Source of the DNA: Diaminobutyricimonas aerilata
GTDB taxonomy: Bacteria; Actinomycetota; Actinomycetes; Actinomycetales; Microbacteriaceae
Assembly: GCF_002797715.1 (NCBI RefSeq)
Contig: NZ_PGFF01000001.1
Coordinates: forward strand, 124,001-188,000
Direction of reading: 5' to 3'
DNA length: 64,000 nucleotides
This document shows, in pieces, positions 59,611-64,000 of this stretch (positions within the stretch are counted from its first letter, which is position 1; every line of letters begins with the position of its first letter). The notes under the pieces were generated by a model. That model was given only the letters and a program-made list of their open reading frames with translations, did not search any database and was not told where the DNA came from. The translations under genes and the position numbers were made by a program.

Positions 59611-59720
59611 GCGGTACCTCCTCGTGCCGCCGCCCGGACTCCCCAGTCGCCCGGTGCGCGCCACTTGGCCGCGACGCTACCCCTCTCAGGCCCGCTCGAC
59701 AAGGGCTCCCGGTGGTGCGG

Positions 59721-61118
59721 TCACGGCTCGAACCGGCGCGTCTGCACACTCGCCGCGACGACCGAACGCAGCGCCTCCAGGCCGCCCTCGATCACGCCGA
59801 GCGCCCGCGCCTGAACGAGCACGTTGCCGATCGCCGTGGCCTCGACCGGGCCCGCCACGACGGGCAGCCCGGACCGTTCGGCGGTGAGCCGGCAGAGGAG
59901 CTCGTTCTGCGACCCGCCACCGACGAGGTGGATGGTGTCGACACGTCTGCCGGAGAGTTCGGATGCGGTGCGCACCGCATCCGCGAAAGCGGCGGCGAGG
60001 CTCTCGACGATCGAGCGGGCCCACCCGGCGCGCGAGTCGGGCAGCGGCAGGCCGCGATCCCGGCAGTGCTCGGCGATGCGGGTGGCCATCGAGCCCGGAG
60101 CGAGGAACCCCGGATCGTTCGCGTCGAACAGGGCGACCGGGCCGTCGTAGACGGCGGCCTCCGCGAGCAGCACGGGCAGGTCGACGACGGATCCGTCGCG
60201 CTCCCACTCGCGCACGCTCTCGGTGAGCAGCCAGAGCCCCATCACGTTGTGCAGGTAGCGCACCGTGCCGTCGACGCCGCCCTCGTTCGTGAAGTTCGCC
60301 GCACGGCCGGCGTCGGTGAGCACGGGCGCGTCGAGTTCGACCCCGACGAGCCCCCACGTTCCGCAGCTGATGTAGGCGAAGTCGGGCGAGGTGGCAGGCA
60401 CGGCGACGACGGCGGATGCGGTGTCGTGCGATCCGACGGCGATGACGTGGGCGTTGCTGCCGAGCTCGTCGGCGACGTGCGGCAGCAGTGCGCCGATGGT
60501 CTCGCCCGGGTCGACGAGCGGGGGCAGGATACGCGACGGCAGCCCCAGCCGGGCGAGGAGTCCGGCGTTCCAGGTGCCCGTCGCCGGATCGAGCAGGCCG
60601 GTCGTGGAGGCGTTGGTGCGCTCGGCGACCTGTCGTCCGGTGAGCCAGTAGGCGAGCAGGTCGGGCACGAGCAGGGCCGCGTCGACGTCGTCGAGGCGCT
60701 CGGCGGCGAGCTGGAAGACCGTGTTGAACGGCAGATGCTGCAGTCCGTTCGCACGGTAGAGCTCGTCGGCGGGCACGATCGCGTGCACCGTCTCGACGCC
60801 GGCCGCGGTGCGGTCGTCGCGGTAATGGAACGGCTCCCCGAGCATCCGACCCTCCCGCAGCAGCGCGTAGTCGACGGCCCACGAGTCGATGCCGATGCTG
60901 CGCACCGGGGCGCGGCGCGCGGCCTCGCGCAGCCCGGCGAGCACGTGCTCGTACAGGCCGAGCACATTCCAGTGCAGGCCGTCGGGCGTGCGCACGGGTC
61001 CGTTCGGGAACCGCGCCACCTGCTCGAGCTCGATCGACGTCGGGGTGACGCGGGCGAGCATGACCCGCCCGCTCGTCGCCCCGAGGTCGACCGCGGCGAT
61101 CGCGACCGGCTCGGTCAT
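59721..61118 (-). CDS. rhaB: Rhamnulokinase
   Basis: 465 residues from an ATG overlapping the upstream aldolase gene (ATGA). FGGY-kinase family: DLGATSGRVMLARV at the N-terminus, GIDSWAVDYALL, FNTVFQLAAERL, GSHDTASAVVAVPA, the adhesion motif GTWGLVGVEL, and the C-terminal ATP motif LVGGGSQNELLCRLTAERSGLPV. Rhamnulokinase-type residues match better than glycerol- or xylulokinase. Phosphorylates L-rhamnulose to L-rhamnulose 1-phosphate, which the next enzyme cleaves. An L-rhamnose isomerase, needed to make rhamnulose, is not in the window. Confidence 0.9.
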   Translation of the reverse strand: MTEPVAIAAVDLGATSGRVMLARVTPTSIELEQVARFPNGPVRTPDGLHWNVLGLYEHVLAGLREAARRAPVRSIGIDSWAVDYALLREGRMLGEPFHYRDDRTAAGVETVHAIVPADELYRANGLQHLPFNTVFQLAAERLDDVDAALLVPDLLAYWLTGRQVAERTNASTTGLLDPATGTWNAGLLARLGLPSRILPPLVDPGETIGALLPHVADELGSNAHVIAVGSHDTASAVVAVPATSPDFAYISCGTWGLVGVELDAPVLTDAGRAANFTNEGGVDGTVRYLHNVMGLWLLTESVREWERDGSVVDLPVLLAEAAVYDGPVALFDANDPGFLAPGSMATRIAEHCRDRGLPLPDSRAGWARSIVESLAAAFADAVRTASELSGRRVDTIHLVGGGSQNELLCRLTAERSGLPVVAGPVEATAIGNVLVQARALGVIEGGLEALRSVVAASVQTRRFEP

Positions 61119-63151
61119 CGCAGGAACGCGGCGGCGACGCCCGCGTCGACCGGCACGTGCAGTCCGGTCGTGTGCGAGAGCTCCGGTCCAGTCAGCACGA
61201 TGACGGCGTTCGCGACGTGGTCGGGCAGCACCTCGCGCTTGAGGATGGTGCGCTGCGCGTAGAACTTGCCGAGGTCCTGCTCGTCGATGCCGTACGTCTT
61301 GGCGCGGTTGGCGCCCCAACCGCTCGCGAAGATGCCGGAACCGCGCACGACACCGTCGGGGTTGATGCCGTTCACCTTCACCCCGTGCTCGCCGAGCTCC
61401 ACGGCGAGCAGGCGCACCTGGTGCGCCTGGTCGGCCTTCGTCGCCGAGTAGGCGATGTTGTTCGGGCCGGCGAAGACAGAGTTCTTCGACGCGATGTAGA
61501 CGATGTCGCCGCCGAGCTGCTGCTCGATGAGCACCCGGGCGGCCGCCTTCGACACGAGGAACGAGCCCTTCGCCATCACGTCGTGCTGCAGATCCCAGTC
61601 CTGCTCGGTCGTCTCGAGCAGCGGCTTCGACAGCGACAGCCCGGCGTTGTTGATGACGATGTCGAGCCCGCCGAAGGCGAGCACCGTCTCCTGGATCGCG
61701 GCGTCGATCTGCGCCGCATCCGTGACGTTCACCTGCACGCCGATCGCGACATCCGTGGTGCCGAGCTCGGCCGCGGCGGCCTGCGCCTTCTCGAGGTCGA
61801 GGTCGGCGATCACGACGCACGCGCCTTCCGCGGCGAGGCGGGTGGCAATGGCCTTGCCGATGCCGGATGCGGCGCCGGTGACCAGGGCGATGCGGGTCGC
61901 GTGGGACTTCGGCTTGGGCATCCGCTGCAGTTTCGCCTCCTCGAGCGACCAGTACTCGATGCGGAACTTCTCCTCGTCGCTGATCGGCGCGTAGGTCGAG
62001 ATCGACTCGGCGCCGCGCATGACGTTGATCGCGTTGAGGTAGAACTCACCGGCGACGCGGGCGGTCTGCTTGTCCTTCCCGTAGCTGAACATGCCGACGC
62101 CCGGTACGAGCACGATCAGCGGATCCGCGCCCCGCATCGCAGGGCTCTCCGGCGTCGCGTACGCCTCGTAGTAGGAGCGGTAGTCCTCCCGGTATGCGTC
62201 GTGCAGTTCCTTCAGACGCGCGATCGACTCCTCGACGGAGGAGCCTGCGGGCAGGTCGAGCAGCATCGGCTTGACCTTGGTGCGCAGGAAGTGGTCGGGG
62301 CAGCTCGTGCCGAGCGCGGCGAGGCGCGGGTGCTCGGCCGCGGCGAGGAACTCGAGCACCTCGGGGGCGTCGGTGAAGTGCCCGACCATCGGCCGATCGT
62401 GGGACGCGATCCCCCGGATGGTAGGGGCGAGCGCGGCCGCCTTGGCCCGGCGCTCGGCGTCGGGGAGGGCGCCGTAGCCGTCGAGCGGGGCGCCGAACGG
62501 GTCCGGCCGGCCGTGCTCGTCGAGGTACCGCTGAGCGGTCTCGATGATCCACAGGCTGTTGCGCTCCGCCTCCTCGCTCGTGTCGCCCCACGCGGTGATG
62601 CCGTGCCCGCCGAGGATGCAGCCGATCGCATCCGGGTTCTGCGCCTTGATGCCGGCGATGTCGAGGCCGAGCTGGAATCCGGGGCGGCGCCAGGGCACCC
62701 ACACCACCTTGCCGCCGAACGCCTCGGCGGTGAGACGCTCGCCGTCGGCGGCGGTCGCGAACGCGATACCCGAGTCGGGATGCAGGTGGTCGACGTGCGC
62801 CGCGTCGACGAGACCGTGCATCGCGGTGTCGATCGACGGAGCGGCGCCGCCCTTGCCGTGCAGGGTGTAGTCGAACGCGGCGACCATCTCGTCCTCCCGC
62901 TCCACGCCGGGGTAGACGTCGACGAGGGCACGGAGCCGGTCGAGCCGCAGGACCGCGAGGCCCTTCTCGGAGAGGGTTCCGAGGTCACCACCAGACCCCT
63001 TCACCCACAGCAGCTCGACCGGCTGTCCCGTGACGGGGTCGATCTCCGACCCCTTCGCCGACGTGTTGCCGCCGGCGTAGTTCGTGTTGCGCGCGTCGGC
63101 GCCGAGGCGGTTCGAGCGCTCGATGAGCGCAGCGACGGTCTCGTTCGTCAT
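61115..63151 (-). CDS. Bifunctional rhamnulose-1-phosphate aldolase / short-chain dehydrogenase
   Basis: 678 residues from the ATG at 63151 (GGAAG upstream). Residues ~1-400 are a class II aldolase/adducin domain (HGLVDAAHVDHLHPDSG zinc-ligand histidines, GGHGITAWGD). Residues ~415-678 are an SDR: VTGAASGIGKAIA and YSATKADQAHQVR (catalytic Tyr/Lys). Known as the fused RhaE/YuxG-type protein that splits L-rhamnulose 1-phosphate to lactaldehyde plus DHAP and oxidises lactaldehyde to lactate. First gene of the minus-strand operon with rhamnulokinase; the promoter is upstream of 63151 between it and the hydrolase gene. Confidence 0.92.
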   Translation of the reverse strand: MTNETVAALIERSNRLGADARNTNYAGGNTSAKGSEIDPVTGQPVELLWVKGSGGDLGTLSEKGLAVLRLDRLRALVDVYPGVEREDEMVAAFDYTLHGKGGAAPSIDTAMHGLVDAAHVDHLHPDSGIAFATAADGERLTAEAFGGKVVWVPWRRPGFQLGLDIAGIKAQNPDAIGCILGGHGITAWGDTSEEAERNSLWIIETAQRYLDEHGRPDPFGAPLDGYGALPDAERRAKAAALAPTIRGIASHDRPMVGHFTDAPEVLEFLAAAEHPRLAALGTSCPDHFLRTKVKPMLLDLPAGSSVEESIARLKELHDAYREDYRSYYEAYATPESPAMRGADPLIVLVPGVGMFSYGKDKQTARVAGEFYLNAINVMRGAESISTYAPISDEEKFRIEYWSLEEAKLQRMPKPKSHATRIALVTGAASGIGKAIATRLAAEGACVVIADLDLEKAQAAAAELGTTDVAIGVQVNVTDAAQIDAAIQETVLAFGGLDIVINNAGLSLSKPLLETTEQDWDLQHDVMAKGSFLVSKAAARVLIEQQLGGDIVYIASKNSVFAGPNNIAYSATKADQAHQVRLLAVELGEHGVKVNGINPDGVVRGSGIFASGWGANRAKTYGIDEQDLGKFYAQRTILKREVLPDHVANAVIVLTGPELSHTTGLHVPVDAGVAAAFLR

Positions 63152-63198
63152 GAGGTGCTTCTTCCCTGCGTTGTAGTGCGGTCTGCGGATGCGGTGGC

Positions 63199-64000
63199 TC
63201 AGCGGGCGGGGGTGGATTCGCGGTCGCGGGCGAGCAGCCACGACTCCATCCGCCGGATGGTGCCGAGCCCGTCCGGGGTGTCGGGCCGGTTGAGGTGGCC
63301 GTGACGCGAGGCGGGCTCCGTCTCGACGACGACCTCGACACCCGCCTCCGCGAGCTGACGCGCGTACGCCTCGCCGGAGGTGCGCAGGTCGTCCTCGTCG
63401 CTGTTGACGATGTAGGTGGGCGGCAGGCCGGTCAGGTCGGCGAGCGGCGGGATCGCCTCGACCGGGGCCTCGGATGCGGGACCGCCGGTGTAGGTCTCGT
63501 ACATGCCGAGGATTTGCTGCGGGCTGAACCGGTACTCCGGCGCGATGCCGGCCATGACGCGTTCGAGCTCCGGGTCGTGCGGCGGCTGCACCGCGTGGAG
63601 CGTCGGGTAGGCGAGCAGCACGGTCGCCGGTTGCGGTCCGCCCGCGTCGCGCAGCCGCAGGGCCGCGCCCGCCGCGAGGTTGCCGCCGGCGCTCGCGCCA
63701 CCGAGGTGCACGCGGTCGATGCCGCTCTCCTCGGCGAGCCTGACGCCCCAGAGGAACGCCGCGACCACGTCGTCGGAGGGCACCGGATAGTGCACCGTGT
63801 CGCTCGCCAGGCGGTAGTCGACGCTCACCACGATGGTGTCGGTGTCTTGCGCGATGCGGGTGGAGACCCAGTGCGCCTCGGGCATGTCGAGGTCGCCGTG
63901 CTGGAACCCGCCACCGTGGTTCCAGACGAAGACGCGGCGCGGCCTCGCGGAACTGCGGTACACCCGCACGGGGATCGGTCCGTGCGGACCCGGCGCCGTC
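63199..64000 (-). CDS. Alpha/beta hydrolase (HSL-type), N-terminus outside window
   Basis: The frame is open to the last base, so at least 267 residues are present and the start lies beyond. Catalytic features of the hormone-sensitive-lipase type: oxyanion HGGGF (WNHGGGFQHGDLD), nucleophile GGASAGG, and Asp/His in NSDEDDLRTSGEAYARQL and SRHGHLNRPDTP. No close family specificity. Transcribed toward the aldolase gene, 48 bp apart, so it may belong to the same rhamnose transcription unit (an acyl-rhamnoside or ester-removing esterase is one possibility). Confidence 0.85.
   Translation of the reverse strand, partial: TAPGPHGPIPVRVYRSSARPRRVFVWNHGGGFQHGDLDMPEAHWVSTRIAQDTDTIVVSVDYRLASDTVHYPVPSDDVVAAFLWGVRLAEESGIDRVHLGGASAGGNLAAGAALRLRDAGGPQPATVLLAYPTLHAVQPPHDPELERVMAGIAPEYRFSPQQILGMYETYTGGPASEAPVEAIPPLADLTGLPPTYIVNSDEDDLRTSGEAYARQLAEAGVEVVVETEPASRHGHLNRPDTPDGLGTIRRMESWLLARDRESTPAR

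Noticed and set aside
61157-63304. Plus-strand 715-residue frame antisense to the aldolase/SDR gene
   Set aside because: No domain; the minus strand has all catalytic motifs.
1-64000. tRNA, rRNA, integrase, transposase or prophage genes
   Set aside because: No clover-leaf, rRNA segment, DDE or tyrosine-recombinase motif was recognised while reading both strands.

Overview
The window is a high-GC (roughly 70% by eye) actinobacterial chromosome segment, most likely from the family Microbacteriaceae. Supporting signs are a DUF7882-type small protein (59290-59610) of a kind I associate with that family, many GTG starts with 4-bp ATGA/GTGA gene overlaps, a DtxR/IdeR-type iron box, a LAXTG-like cell-wall anchor, a spore-photoproduct-lyase-family protein in a non-sporulating context, and intergenic palindromes with arms GGTCGAGTAG...GTATCGAGACC. 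I see no rRNA, tRNA, integrase, transposase, CRISPR array or replication origin, so this looks like ordinary chromosome with accessory catabolic loci.

Layout. 1-2 kb: end of a small multidrug-export-like membrane protein, then a TetR regulator overlapping a GDSL esterase. 2-6 kb: iron-siderophore ABC importer (fused permease, lipoprotein, ATPase) behind an iron box. 6-12.4 kb: acyl-CoA dehydrogenase-like flavoprotein, a Met/Cys-rich copper-binding protein, a 184-bp hairpin-rich direct repeat, an FMN-dependent alpha-hydroxy-acid oxidase divergent from a flavodoxin-like reductase with a GntR-type palindrome between them, and a GntR regulator. 12.6-15.3 kb: DrrAB-like drug exporter divergent from its probable TetR repressor. 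15.4-22.6 kb: single genes (Mug glycosylase, PAP2 phosphatase, DUF2255, acyltransferase, GNAT, SGNH hydrolase, acyl-CoA ligase, DUF1801). 22.6-27 kb: TetR regulator divergent from a MacB-type exporter operon. 27.2-33.6 kb: a 2113-residue repetitive, wall-anchored surface protein closed by a double hairpin. 33.7-42.4 kb: LacI regulator divergent from a tightly coupled operon of sugar ABC importer, apiosidase-like (DUF4038) glycosidase, SDR and D-apionate-lactonase-like protein. 42.5-48.2 kb: SatD plus a membrane protein, a second DUF1801, SDR, TetR and quinone oxidoreductase. 48.4-63.2 kb: L-rhamnose/rhamnoside locus with a GH78 rhamnosidase, LacI regulator, second sugar ABC importer, a GH78-like hydrolase, rhamnulokinase and a bifunctional rhamnulose-phosphate aldolase/dehydrogenase. 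It is interrupted by a spore-photoproduct-lyase-like gene and ends in a truncated alpha/beta hydrolase.

How it fits together. The two sugar loci lie within 30 kb. Apiose and rhamnose are both side-chain sugars of plant pectin (rhamnogalacturonan II) and of plant glycosides such as flavonoids. The simplest reading is a plant-associated or litter-dwelling actinobacterium that imports small apiosides and rhamnosides, cleaves them in the cytoplasm (none of the three glycosidases shows a signal peptide) and oxidises or phosphorylates the freed sugars. The apiose assignment is inference from family resemblance.

A second theme is transcriptional. Thirteen genes start exactly 6 bp after a TANNNT hexamer and most lack a Shine-Dalgarno sequence, which is the signature of leaderless mRNA. 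Several operators can be read directly as palindromes next to their probable regulators.
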